Of a stretch of 64,000 bases of DNA, positions 42,839 to 54,504 are shown one piece after another (the first letter of the stretch is position 1; the number at the start of each line of letters is the position of its first letter). The notes under the pieces are model-generated. The model saw only the letters and a list, made by a program, of their open reading frames with translations, ran no database searches and was not told the origin of the DNA. The stretch covers positions 682,001 to 746,000 of the forward strand of contig WFMF01000034.1 in NCBI GenBank assembly GCA_011033025.1. The letters run 5' to 3'. Source of the DNA: Beroe forskalii (Eukaryota; Ctenophora; Nuda; Beroida; Beroidae). The position numbers were made by a program, and so were the translations under genes.

Positions 42839-44935
42839 CCTTTTTCGGCCATTGTGGACGTTATAGTTTCAAAACTCTTAAAAATTGCCTAGGGCAATCA
42901 CTATACTTTCATGTTTCAACCATTTCTGATCATTTTCAGGCCTTAAAACACGCACAAAACCATTTTTTCTTGAGAAAATGCATCCACATTTTCTCAAGTC
43001 CATTTTCTCACTTGGATGCATCGCCTCACGGCCGGATATTTTAGATTTTGGTCTAAAACCACGCAGAATGTGTCCTAGGATGTCTACAAACACATTTGAG
43101 TCGATAGAAATCAAATTTGGGCAATTTTAAAATTCGGCCTTTTGGGCCTTTTTTCGGCCATTGTGGGGCCCAAAATTTACCAAACTCTTAAAAATCGCCT
43201 AGGGCAACTCGTATTCACTATACTTTCATGTTTCAACCATTTCTGATCATTTTCAGGCCTTAAACACGCACAAAACCATTTTTCAAAAGTTGAGAAAATG
43301 CATCCACATTTTCTCAAGTCCATTTTCTCACTTGGATGCATCGCCTCACGGCCGGATTTTAGCGATTTTCGGTCTAAAAACCACGCAGAATGTGTCCTAG
43401 GATGTCTACAAACACATTTGAGTCGATAGAAATCAAATTTGGGCAATTTTAAAATTCGGCCTTTTTGGGCCTTTTTCGGCCATTGTGGGGCCCAAAATTT
43501 ACCAAAACTCTTAAAAATCGCCTAGGGCAACTCGTATTCACTATACTTTCATGTTTCAACCATTTCTGATCATTTTCAGGCCTTAAAACACGCACAAAAC
43601 CATTTTCTCAAAAGTTGAGAAAATGCATCCACATTTTCTCAAGTCCATTTTCTCACTTGGATGCATCGCCTCACGGCCGGATTTTAGCGATTTTCGGTCT
43701 AAAAACCACGCAGAATGTGTCCTAGGATGTCTACAAACACATTTGAGTCGATAGAAATCAAATTTGGGCAATTTTAAAATTCGGCCTTTTTGGGCCTTTT
43801 TCGGCCATTGTGGGGCCCAAAATTTACCAAAACTCTTAAAAATCGCCTAGGGCAACTCGTATTCACTACACTTTCATGTTTCAACCATTTCTGATCATTT
43901 TCAGGCCTTAAAACACCCACAAAACCATTTTCTCAAAAGTTGAGAAAATGCATCCACATTTTCTCAAGTCCATTTTCTCACTTGGATGCATCGCCTCACG
44001 GCCGGGATTTAGCGATTTTCGGTCTAAAAACCACGCAGAATGTGTCCTAGGATGTCTACAAACACATTTGAGTCGATAGAAATCAAATTTGGGCAATTTT
44101 AAAATTCGGCCTTTTTGGGCCTTTTTCGCCCATTGTGGGGCCCAAAATTGACCAAGACTCTTAAAAATCGCCTAGGGCAACTTGTATTCACTACACTTTC
44201 ATGTTTCAACCATTTCTGATCATTTTCAGGCCTTAAAACACCCACAAAACCATTTTCTCAAAAGTTGAGAAAATGCATCCACATTTTCTCAAGTCCATTT
44301 TCTCACTTGGATGCATCGCCTAATTGCCGGATTTGAGCGATTTTCGGTACCGCAGAATGTGTCCTAGGATGTCTACAAACACATTTGAGTCGATAGAAAT
44401 CAAATTTGGGCAATTTTAAAATTCGGCCTTTTTGGGCCTTTTTCGGCCATTGTGGGGCCCAAAATTTACCAAAACTCTTAAAAATTGCCTAGGGCAACTC
44501 GTATTCACTATACTTTCATGTTTCAACCATTTCTGATCATTTTCAGGCCTTAAAACACGCACAAAACCATTTTCTCAAAAGTTGAGAAAATGCATCCACA
44601 TTTTCTCAAGTCCATTTTCTCACTTGGATGCATCGCCTCACGGCCGGATTTTAGCGATTTTCGGTCTAAACCACGCAGAATGTGTCCTAGGATGTCTACA
44701 AACACATTTGAGTCGATAGAAATCAAATTTGGGCAATTTTAAAATTCGGCCTTTTTGGGCCTTTTTCGGCCATTGTGGGGCCCAAAATTTACCAAAACTC
44801 TTAAAAATCGCCTAGGGCAACTCGTATTCACTATACTTTCATGTTTCAACCATTTCTGATCATTTTCAGGCCTTAAAACACGCACAAAACCATTTTCTCA
44901 AAAGTTGAGAAAATTTTCTCAAGTGCATCCAAGTG
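42839..44935 (-). repeat. 326-bp satellite, minus-orientation block (~6.5 units)
   Basis: Orientation flips at about 42838 in AAGGCCTGAAAAGGCCTTTT. The repeat then runs in reverse with a period of about 325 bp (frame starts 43446, 43771, 44096) and very high identity between units. It ends in GAAAATTTTCTCAAGTGCATCC. Confidence 0.95.
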
Positions 44936-45014
44936 CATCCAATTTGCATCCACTTTGGCGGAATCATGAACTCAAGACCCTTTTGAAAATATATTGCCAA
45001 ATTGGGACAAAGTG

Positions 45015-45060
45015 ATTGGAAAGTGATTGGAAAGTGATTGGAAAGTGATTGGATAGCAAT
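45015..45060. repeat. 11-bp repeat AAAGTGATTGG x4
   Basis: Four head-to-tail copies of GTGATTGGAAA next to the satellite end. Confidence 0.8.
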
Positions 45061-45580
45061 TGATGGATTTTTGGTTGTGTGCTATTTGCTAAGCACCTTT
45101 AAACCAGAATTTCAAAACGATGCAACTATTCATCCACGTTATAGAAGGAAGGGTTTAGTACAGACACGAATACTAGAATGGGTATATGGAAGCAGTGCAG
45201 GTTGGAAGGAGTGATTAAATTTAGCCTTAAAAGACACTTACATGATCATTATAGCAATTCAATTTATCGGAGGGGAGAAAGAGGGTTTAGCCAACAGCAG
45301 TTCTTGGATGACCGCCTGGATGTGCCGTGTGTTCTGGTCACACGATCGGACATCCCTCTCACGGCTCACCGGCATATGTTACAGGACATCGACACGCATC
45401 TTCTCTGCATTGTTCATAAATTAATGGGGCCGGGGGGAGCCCAAGTTTATATGACTATATGGGGAGGGGGGAAGGGAAAGTTAATACTTTAATACGGATT
45501 ACGGGGAAATCCAAGTCAGTAAGGAGGAGCCAAAGTTGGCAGGGGCAATGACATTGCTAAATCTGTCTTTAATTTTATGA
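45061..45580. other. No supported gene
   Basis: A 104-codon plus-strand ORF (45178-45492) and a 60-codon ORF in another frame overlap here. Neither has a recognisable motif or splice context. Confidence 0.3.
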
Positions 45581-45585
45581 AATAA

Positions 45586-46190
45586 ATTCTGATGAGAGGG
45601 GGAATAAGACGATACAAACACAGTACATTCTGATGAGAGGGGGAATAAGACGATACAAACACAGTACATTCTGATGAGAGGGGGAATAAGACGCTACAAA
45701 CACAGTGCATTCTGATGAGAGGGGGAATAAGACGATACAAACACTGTGCATTCTGATGAGAGGGGGAATAAGACGATACAAACACAGTGCATTCTGATGA
45801 GAGGGGGAATAAGACGATACAAACACAGTGCATTCTGATGAGAGGGGGAATAAGACGATACAAACACAGTGCATTCTGATGAGAGGGGGAATAAGACGAT
45901 ACAAACACAGTGCATTCTGATGAAAGGGGGAATAAGACGCTACAAACACAGTGCATTCTGATGAGAGGGGGAATAAGACGATACAAACACAGTGCATTCT
46001 GATGAGAGGGGGAATTAGACGATACAAACACAGTGCATTCTGATGAGAGTGGGAATAAGACGATACAAACACAGTGCATTCTGATGAGAGGGGAATAAGA
46101 CGATACAAACACAGTGCATTCTGATGAGAGGGGGAATTAGACGATACAAACACAGTGCATTCTGATGAGGGGAATCAGGCAATGCAAGCA
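45586..46190. repeat. 41-bp minisatellite, about 14 units
   Basis: Units of ATTCTGATGAGAGGGGGAAT then AAGACGATACAAACACAGTGC. Because 41 is not a multiple of three and the minus strand lacks stops, it reads open in all three minus frames (up to 198 codons of SSECTVFVSSYSPSHQNAL type). These are not genes. Confidence 0.95.
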
Positions 46191-46560
46191 AAGTAGGTAC
46201 TAACCTTCTGATGAGAGGGTGGGCATGGGAGTCGGGAGAGAGTCTTGTGAAGTGCCACAGAGCTCAAAGTAGAAGGCTCAACATCTGTTCAGGGAGGTGT
46301 TGTGTCAATCGTCTTCTTGGAGATGTGCGGAGTTCAATATGAATGGACAGAGGTAGAATCAGATGACAGAGCGGACTAGCAGCCTGAATATAAGACACTG
46401 TTTTAATGTAAGGAGAGCTGGTGACCTCGATTGCTTCATGATTTAATTAAAGATTATTTTTGTATGATTCCTATCTAGGTGTGATTCTTCTATATACAAA
46501 AACAGTACCTACCTTTTTGCGAAGTAGCTCCGTGGATAGAGGAGTATAGGTATCCCACTT
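46191..46560. other. Spacer, no gene
   Basis: Nothing recognisable between the 41-bp and 20-bp arrays. Confidence 0.35.
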
Positions 46561-46818
46561 CCCAGGCCCAGGATCCAGTACACTTTCCAAGGATCAAGGA
46601 GTCATGAGTCATAGAGTGCACCCTGGGATGAAGGAGTACATCCCAGGATAGATGAGTGTATCCCAGGAACAAGGAGTCACTTCCAGGATCAAGGAGTCTT
46701 TCTCAGGATCAAGGAGTCACTTCCAAGATCATGGAGTCTTTCGGCTTTCCCAGGATCAATGAGACTCCCTAGGATCAAGGAGACCCTGGCCCTCTCAGGA
46801 CCATCGAGTCTTCCCTAA
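46561..46818. repeat. 20-bp minisatellite (AGGATCAAGGAGTCTTTCCC), left part
   Basis: Diverged copies of CCAGGATCAAGGAGTC. It ends in TTCCCTAA, which forms the left target duplication of the adjacent transposon. It continues on the far side at 49955. Confidence 0.85.
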
Positions 46819-46869
46819 GTCACCCCCCCACTCAGCAAACGTTATTCTAAATGCCATTTTCGTAACTGA

Positions 46870-47325
46870 TTTGCCAGAATGGGAAGAAGCTGGGTCCAGA
46901 ATTTAGCTGTTTTGCCATCACGTGACAGCTGTTTTGCCATCACGTGACAGGGGTGCAGCCATACCACGTGATGATCATTATCGGGAAGCTGGTTCCAGAT
47001 TATAGCTGTTTTGCCAACTCGGTATCCCTCCCTTCTAGGTCACGTGACATTCGTTTTGAGAAGCTGGTTCCAGAATATAGCTGTTTTGCCAACTCTGTCT
47101 CCCTCGTTTCTAGGTCACGTGACATCCTTTATAAGAAGCTGGGATCAGATTATAGCTGTTTTGCCAACTCTGTCTCCCTCCCTTCTAGGTCACGTGACAT
47201 CCTTTATAAGAAGCTGGTTCCAGATTATAGCTGTTTTGCCAACTCTGTCTCCCTCGTTTCTAGGTCACGTGACAGCCTTAATAAGAAGCTGGTTCCAGAT
47301 TATAGCTGTTTTGCCAATGTTTGCG
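46870..47325 (+). repeat. Subterminal ~74-bp repeats, left
   Basis: Units contain AAGCTGGTTCCAGATTATAG, CTGTTTTGCCAACTCTGTCT, CCCTCCCTTCTAG and GTCACGTGAC. The perfect GTCACGTGAC palindrome recurs in each unit. The ORF reading YSCFANSVSLPSRSRDI is a by-product. Confidence 0.9.
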
Positions 47326-49195
47326 TGTAATTTGTGTACACTACACACTACCTACACACTACACAGTACACATTTGAGAAAACAGAAAGATTTAGCCTTG
47401 GTAGAAGTAAGTACATCCCAATACAATATCCAACAAGTGACCATATCCAACATGTGACAATAACGATATTGGTATTAATAAAGTAATAATATTATAATGA
47501 ATGATAAAATATAGGTAATAAAGCATATTGAATAAAGAGTTTATATGAAGAAGGGGTGTATCAGTAAAGGTACTTATATCATATCAAAACCCAATAAAAT
47601 TGGAATTGTTTGGACTTTCATACTGGTGTGTACATTAAATCCATGACTATGTATTTGTCGTTTGATTTTGTAGCTTAAAAATTAAAATAGATGAACTAAA
47701 ACTTCGAAAATTTGAATGATAAAACAAATCCTAAGAGGTAGAGCCTCCTGTATTCATTCCAAGCTCAATTCAGGATATTTTTGATGACTTCTACAGCTTA
47801 TTTTGCAACCAACTTGACCAATATTTAGTGAATGTATCCTGAAAAAGGTTTCCCAAAAGTTTCGTTATATGTGACACTTTTGCAATTTTAATCATTTGAA
47901 CGCCATAACTTTTTATCAGATCAATTGTTGCTGCTGAAAAATAAATTGGTCTTCCACCAGGGACCTGCGAGGATTTTGAAAATGTTATTGCCAAGCTTAT
48001 CGAAATACTGGCCAATTTTAGAAAAATACTCAAAAATATCCTCCGATTCCTGTCATTGGCCTTAAATGGCTGTTGAAATAGAAGTAAAACCTTCAAAAAA
48101 TGACTATTTCTTTTGAAAATAACCAAATTTATGATTGCTGTGCTGTGCTAGATGAACTTACAGAAACAACTCTTCTGAACGATTAAGTCTCTAAACTTTG
48201 AATCAATTTTGAATCTGGAACGCTCAAAAGGCAATTTAGATACAGAAGTGAATGCTCAAAATCTAGGATGTCACTGACATCCTAAATTTTGATTTGAATT
48301 GAAGAGAATTTCATGTTTGTGAATAAAATCTTCCGATATGCTTTTCGGGCATCGCACCTTTGGGTTTGACACAATACCTGTTCTGATTTTCAAGCAATTT
48401 GCAACGAGATCCGTAAAAATTGTGCTGAGAGAGACACGATGATGATTTCTGTAGTGAAAAATTTAGCTAATAGTACTTTAGTAGATATCAATTACGACTT
48501 TTATCTAGACATTTACAAAAACACTAGTAGTTTCCTCACATTTTCTTTCTCTTGAATCCTAGAAGAAGAAAGTATTGTCACTGTTATTGCCTAAAATACT
48601 TACCTTATTGGCCCTTATTTAGCCGGCCCTTCAGAACAAAACCGACTTTGAGATTTTTGTCCAAAGGGTCGGTTAAAAAATAACTGATTAAAATGGGGGC
48701 GATAAGATAAAGAAATGACCTAAATCATAATATTAGACCAGGATTTGGGTTTTTGATGCAATTTACTTAGTATAAGTTGGTTTTGTGGCTATTTTTGAGC
48801 GAAAATTTCTTGGTTTGGCAACTGCTTGCAAAAATTTTTGTCCAAAATGACTCAATTTTTGTCCATAGGGCCGGTTAAAAAAGGGCCGGTTAAAAAAAGG
48901 CCGGCTAAATAAAGGCCAATAAGGTAATAATATTTCAATTACTGTACATCTAAAATTCTTTTTAAATCTCTTTAGAAGTTAATGATCGATGAAATATCTG
49001 AATTATATCTAACCAGGTACTGTATCTTATTTGTTCACTTTGAAATTTATAGATTACAGCTGTATAACGTAATGGGTTAGATATGGGCCAAATGGCGATA
49101 AAACTCCCAATTCAATTGTTGTATACAATTGTATTCATACTTACCAAATTTATGATCTCAAGGCTGAGTATTTCTGCATAAGCAGAAAAAGTGTA
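47326..49195. other. Interior of the 3.1-kb transposon, non-coding
   Basis: AT-rich. The only ORF above 100 codons (47791-48126 minus) has no recognised motif. One MITE sits inside at 48603-48924. Confidence 0.4.
48603..48924. mobile_element. 322-bp MITE, CCTTATTGGCC TIR, TA target duplication
   Basis: The left end TA|CCTTATTGGCCCTTATTTAG and right end CTAAATAAAGGCCAATAAGG|TA are near-perfect inverted repeats. Repeats of GGGCCGGTTAAAAAA lie just inside the right end and are mirrored at the left. Tc1/mariner-like by its TA site. Confidence 0.85.
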
Positions 49196-49234
49196 GTGTG
49201 TATGTGTGTACTGTGTAGTATAAAAATGTTAATT

Positions 49235-49850
49235 TACATGCAAACATTGGCAAAACAGCTATAATCTGGACCCAGCTTCTTATTGTGACCAAGAAGGGAG
49301 GGAGACAGAGTTTGCAAAACAGCTGTTATCATTCAGTATAATCTTATTACTTAATTAATACTTTAATACCAATATCGTTATTAATAATTGTCACTTGTTG
49401 GATATTGTATTGGGATGTACTCACTTTTACCAAGGCTGAATCTTTCTGTTTTCTCAAATGTGTACTGTGTAGGTAGTGTGTAGTGTACACAAATTACACG
49501 CAAACATTGGCAAAACAGCTATAATCTGGAACCAGCTTCTTATTAAATCTGCCAGGTGACCTTAAAGGGAGGGATACAGAGTTGGCAAAACAGCTATAAT
49601 CTGGAACCAGCTTCTTATAAAGGATGTCACGTGACCTAGAAAGGAGGGAGACATAGTTGGCAAAACAGCTATAATCTGGAACCAGCTTCTTATAAAGGAT
49701 GTCACGTGACCTAGAAGGGAAGGAGACAGAGTTGGCAAAACAGCTATAATCTGGACCTAGCTTCTTATAACAGCTGTCACGTGATCTAGAAGGGAAGGGA
49801 CCAAAGTTGGCAAAACAGCTATATTCTGGAACCAACTTCTCTGCAAAATT
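49235..49850 (-). repeat. Subterminal ~74-bp repeats, right (inverted)
   Basis: Same unit as 46870-47325 on the opposite strand (TTGGCAAAACAGCTATAATC, GTCACGTGAC), about six copies. Confidence 0.9.
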
Positions 49851-49954
49851 AATCACGTGATTCACGTGATATTTCATGTGCATGGGTGCAGTTGTACGCA
49901 AATCTGGCAAATCAGCTATAAACTTGATTTACGTTTGCTGAGTGGGGGGGTGAC

Positions 49955-51890
49955 TTCCCTAGGATCAGGGAGAATCTCTCAGTCTTCTCAAGGATCAGGG
50001 AGACTCTCTCAGGATCAAGGAGACTCTCTCAGGATCAAAGAGACACTCTCCAAGGATCAAGGAGACTCTCTCAGGATCATTGAGTCTTCCCTAGGATCAG
50101 GGAGAATCTCTCAGTCTTCTCAAGGATCAGGGAGACTCTCTCAGGATCAAAGAGACTCTCTCAGGATCAGGGAGACTCTCTCAGTCTTCTCAAGGATCAG
50201 GGAGACTCTCTCAGGATCAAGGAGACTCTTTCAGGACCAAAGAGACTCTCTCAGGATCAGGGAGACTCTCTCAGGATCAAGGAGACTCTTTCAGGATCAA
50301 GGAGACTCTCTCCCAGGATCAAGGAAACTCTCTCAGGATCATTGAGTCTTCCCTAGGATCAGGGAGAATCTCTCAGTCTTCTCAAGGATCAGGGAGACTC
50401 TCTCAGGATCAAGGAGACTCTCTCAGGATCATTGAGTCTTCCCTAGGATCAGGGAGAATCTCTCAGTCTTCTCAAGGATCAGGGAGACTCTCTCAGGATC
50501 AAAGAGACTCTCTCAGGATCAGGGAGACTCTCTCAGGATCAAGGAGACTCTTTCAGGATCAAGGAGACTCTCTCCCAGGATCAAGGAAACTCTCTCAGGA
50601 TCATTGAGTCTTCCCTAGGATCAGGGAGAATCTCTCAGTCTTCTCAAGGATCAGAAAGACTCTCTCAGGATCAAGGAGACTCTCTCAGGATCATCGAGTC
50701 TTCCCTAGGATCAGGGAGAATCTCTCAGTCTTCTCAAGGATCAGGGAGACTCTCTCAGGATCAAGGAGACTCTTTCAGGATCAAAGAGACTCTCTCAGGA
50801 TCAGGGAGACTCTCTCAGGATCAAGGAGACTCTTTCAGGATCAAGGAGACTCTCTCCCAGGATCAAGGAAACTCTCCCAGGATCACTGAGTCTTCCCTAG
50901 GATCAGGGAGAATCTCTCAGTCTTCTCCAGGATCAGGGAGACTCTCTCAGGATCAAGGAGACTCTCTCAGGATCAAAGAGACTCTCTCAGGATCAGGGAG
51001 ACTCTCTCAGGATCAAGGAGACTCTTTCAGGATCAAGGAGACTCTCTCCCAGGATCAAGGAGACTCACTCAGCATCATTGAGTCTTCCCTAGAGGTAGGA
51101 TCAGGGAGACTCTCTCAGGATCATAGAGTCTTCCCAAGGAATTATATGTCCCAAGGATTTATATGTCCCAAGGATCTATCTGTCCCAAGATAGAAGAGCC
51201 TTTAACAGGTTCAAGGATTCTTTCCCAGGATCAAGGAGTCTTTCCCAGGATCATGGAGTCTTTCCCAGGATCATGGAGTCTTTCTCAGGATCATGGAGTC
51301 TTTCCCAGGATCAAGGAGTCTTTCCCAGGATCAAGGAGTCTTTCCCAGGATCAAGGAGTCTTTCCCAGGATCAAGGAGTCTTTCCCAGGATCATGGAGTC
51401 TTCCCAAGAATTTATCTGTCCCAAGGATCTATCTGTCCCAAGATAGAGGAGCCTTTAACAGGTTCAAGGATTCTTTTCCAGTATCAAGAAGTGCATCCCA
51501 GGATAAATGAGTGTATCCCAATATCAAAGAGACTGTACCAGGCCAGGATCAAGCAGACTCTTCTAGGATGAAGAATTCAATCCCATGAACAAGGAATCAG
51601 TCCTAGGGTGAAGGTGTATCCTGGGATGAAGGATTCTTTTAGATGAAGGAGTCTTTCCCAGGATCAAGGAGTCTTTCCCAGGATCAAGGAGTCTTTCCCA
51701 GGATCATGGAGTCTTTCCCAGGATCAAGGAGTCTTTCCCAGGATCAAGGAGTCTTTCCTAGGATCATGGAGTCTTTCCAAGGATCAAGGAGTCTTTCCCA
51801 GGATCATGGAGTCTTTCCAAGGATCAAAGAGTCTTTCCAAGGATCATGGAGTCTTTCCAAGGATCAAGGAAACTCTCCCATCATCAAGGA
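49955..51890. repeat. 20-bp minisatellite with higher-order structure
   Basis: Two related 20-bp units dominate: AGGATCAAGGAGACTCTCTC (to about 51130) and AGGATCAAGGAGTCTTTCCC (from about 51200). In the first half a longer block, TTCCCTAGGATCAGGGAGAA followed by CTCTCAGTCTTCTCAAGGATC, recurs near 50088, 50349, 50436, 50611, 50702 and 50892, so whole sets of units have been copied together. All ORFs here are repeat-derived. Confidence 0.95.
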
Positions 51891-51986
51891 GATGGGTGTA
51901 TCTCCAAGGCCTTTGCTAAGTCAAGGTATGTTGGTAAGTTAGAGCAGAGCACAACAATAAAAAAGTAACCAAACACAAGGATGGTA

Positions 51987-52197
51987 GGACAAAACACCAC
52001 CCGGACAAAACCCCACCCGGACATAACCCCACCTTAGAGCACAAATTGCGTGATGGGAACGTTCGTGCGAACCATACGTCCTAACCCTTACCGTGAAATT
52101 GTGTCACAGGATTACGCACGAGCGTCCCTTTCGCGCAATTTGTGCTCTAAGGTGGGGTTATGTCCGGTTGGGGTTTTGTCCAGGTGGTGTTTTGTCC
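51987..52197. mobile_element. 211-bp palindromic MITE
   Basis: Arms of about 67 bp are near-perfect inverted copies: GGACAAAACACCACCCGGAC..., then ATAACCCCACCTTAGAGCAC at the left, mirrored at the right up to TGTTTTGTCC. The loop is about 75 bp. No clear target duplication. Confidence 0.8.
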
Positions 52198-52580
52198 GCG
52201 CACCAACACAAGCAGACAGCAAACTTGACCAAACTTGCATTATCTTTGGCAAATCAGCAAATGAATTTAAAATTCCATTGTGTATATACACACTAATCTG
52301 CACTATTTGCAGAAAATTAACAGGCTTTAAAATTAAAACAAAATTGCAACTATTTGAATCATAAGGAACATAATTGATAAGATTTCAAATCTTCCATATA
52401 TTATAAAATATTTTAAGACTTTATAAAATTATTAAAATTTCAGCTAGTGCAATGGTTGACGTTGGAGTGCGCGGCGCGTCGCTATTGGAATTCGAATCAT
52501 GAATGTCGCGTCAAATTCTGACTTGTACGGCGCGCGCGACCGCCGAATTTCCGCGCACCCAGTGCCGGGGGTGCCTATAG
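52198..52580. other. No gene seen
   Basis: AT-rich, then a GC-rich CGCG-containing stretch; short ORFs only. Confidence 0.35.
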
Positions 52581-52584
52581 TGCA

Positions 52585-52845
52585 ACTTTTCATCGGCGGT
52601 CGTCGGCGCTGATCAGCGCCGGCCAGCCCCCGATCGGTGCCGACGGCGCCAATCTGCCGCCGATTAAAACACCTGTATAACGGAAGCTGTCTGGTGCATT
52701 TTATTTCAGATTTTCCCATGATTTTCCCATCGGCGTCGATCGGCGCTGATCAGCACCGACGAAAAATAATTAATTTTGGCAGATGTTGACTTTGCAATCG
52801 GCGTCGTTCAGCGCTGATCAGCGCCGATTCACTATGCGCCGATTC
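52585..52845. repeat. GATCAGCGC palindromic dispersed repeat, copy 3
   Basis: Three clusters (near 52602, 52732 and 52798) of GGCGCTGATCAGCGCCG-like palindromes, as at 1183 and 22960. It directly precedes the LINE. Confidence 0.65.
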
Positions 52846-53084
52846 GGCAATACCTATAATCCATGATGAAACTGATAATAACAATGATTCAGAAATTCGG
52901 CCAATCTGAAACTGATCAATAGCAAAAACAATGGAAATCTCAGGCCACTGAATCCTTCAATTAAAATTAAAATATTTTTATATGAACACTGCGCAATGAC
53001 TTGTCTTTTCTCAGGTGCTTCTGCTACAGCCCAATGATTGGTGGATCAAAAGCACTCTGTGTCCCCGGTCCCCTTTTCCCAACG

Positions 53085-54504
53085 ATGAACAAGACTGATA
53101 AAAAGCCAAAGACACCCCACACACAGTCACCAGAGACAGGTCCACCAAGGTCCAGGGGCAGTGGTCTTCCTAGGAGCACCAGCCTGCCCATCGCAACCAC
53201 CACACGCCCTCAAAGCCCTCTTGCAAACCCTGCTTCCCCAAACAGCAAGAGGAACAGCGCACCAATGAGGGGGCCCATCACAGCTCTCAAACCCAACACG
53301 GAAGGGGAGGATGCTGATGTATCAGTTGTGACAGGGGATCCACATCTTGAAAAGCCCAAGCCGCTTCGAGATCTCAGCAAATGCCCCTGCAACAACACGA
53401 ACAGCAGTGCTGCAACCTCCTGGAAAATCGACTGCAGTGTCTGTGAGCAGTACTGGCATGTTGATTGCTTGGGCTTAAAAGGCTTGACAGATAAAATGAT
53501 CAACAAGCTACTGAACTTCAAATGTCCTCTCTGCTGGGTATCTCCGATCCCAACCAGTCAGGAAATATCCCAAATGTGCCATGTATGCAGAAATACAAGG
53601 GCAATTCAGCATCTGAACAATGACATCGAACTCCCACTATTCAAAGAAAAGATGGCAGAAATAAAATCAGTTTGTACCAAACTTGCTGATATGGACTTGA
53701 TGAAATTTTCTGAGCAAATTGAAGTTCTCAGGGAGCTCGACATGCATGTGAAGCACATTCTCCTGAAACAAGAGGCATTTGAAGAACATCAGGAATCTGT
53801 ACAAAACATGGAAAATAAGGTTGATTCATTAACCACCACCATGGAAACGAACCTCAGCTCACTCAGCGAGCAAGTAAAAAGCCTCGAGGCTCAGATTCAA
53901 AATCTCACGGTTCCTCTAAGCCTACCTAGTAATCAGGACGACATCCTTGCTGGCATCGCGTGCAAAGTGGATAAACTCTACCACCCTGATCTGGACTTCA
54001 AAGACCAGTTTATTAAAATGCAGGACCAGATCAATGAACTCACCACCAGAGATTCTCCACCTAACTCCTCATTCAATGATGAAATAATTGAAGCGATAGG
54101 GAAAAGGCTTGAGGCACTCACTGACAATAAGCAGGAGATATCAGACAATCTAAAAGATCTTAAGAATAGGATTGGGCGAATTGAAACCAGTGCCTCAATG
54201 TCCATTACTCAGTCGGACCCATCTTTGCTTTCCACGATTCCTCATGTTCCTCTCACACCTTCTGGAAGCCTGGCTGTACCGATGCAGCACGAGGAGGTCG
54301 ATCATGGTGAATCCGCTGTCGGTAGCTCTGTGGAAGATTTCGTCACAGAAACCGTGGCCAACCAACTCACATCCCTGTTCAATCAAAGGCAGAGTGAGTT
54401 CAAGGCCGAGAGTGGCCGATCTGTTCTTTATTTCGGAGAGCAGTACCGGTACACCGGTTCATCAGCCTCAAATGAGAGATACACATCTTTCCCTCCTGAG
54501 GTCT
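53085..54504 (+). CDS. LINE ORF1, N-terminal part: PHD finger, coiled coil, start of AlkB domain
   Basis: The best start is ATG 53085 (MNKTDKKPK); an earlier in-frame Met lies at 53034. After a Pro/Ser-rich basic leader comes a PHD finger (CPCNN...CSVCEQYWHVDC...CPLCW, about 53382-53540), then a long Leu/Glu/Lys coiled coil (about 53640-54180, e.g. MENKVDSLTTTMETNLSSL). It ends with FGEQYRYTGSSASN and FPPEV, the usual opening of AlkB-like domains. The frame continues 10 junk codons to 54536 because an insertion starts after 54504. Such ORF1 proteins probably bind LINE RNA (family knowledge). The ORF is otherwise intact here. Confidence 0.8.

Larger units (their letters stand above)
46819..49954. 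mobile_element. 3,136-bp non-autonomous DNA transposon with mirrored subterminal repeats
   Basis: Perfect terminal inverted repeats of 24 bp start GTCACCCCCCCACTCAGC at both ends. The flanks TTCCCTAA (46811-46818) and TTCCCTAG (49955-49962) form an 8-bp target duplication with one mismatch. Inside each end are about five or six tandem copies of a ~74-bp unit in opposite orientation. No transposase ORF. An 8-bp duplication suits hAT-like transposition, but the TIR is not one I recognise. Confidence 0.9.

Noticed and set aside
42192-44096. Repeated 62-codon ORF (MPKFDFYRLKCVCRHPR) as a gene family
   Set aside because: It is present once per 326-bp satellite unit on either strand and its conservation equals that of the surrounding repeat.
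45516-46153. Minus-strand ORFs of 192-198 residues as repeat proteins
   Set aside because: They follow the 41-bp array through successive frames and lack unique sequence, start context or splice signals.
49857-51942. Plus-strand ORFs with SLSQDQGVFPRIKESFPG repeats
   Set aside because: Translation of the 20-bp minisatellite; 20 is not a multiple of three and the frames merely lack stops.
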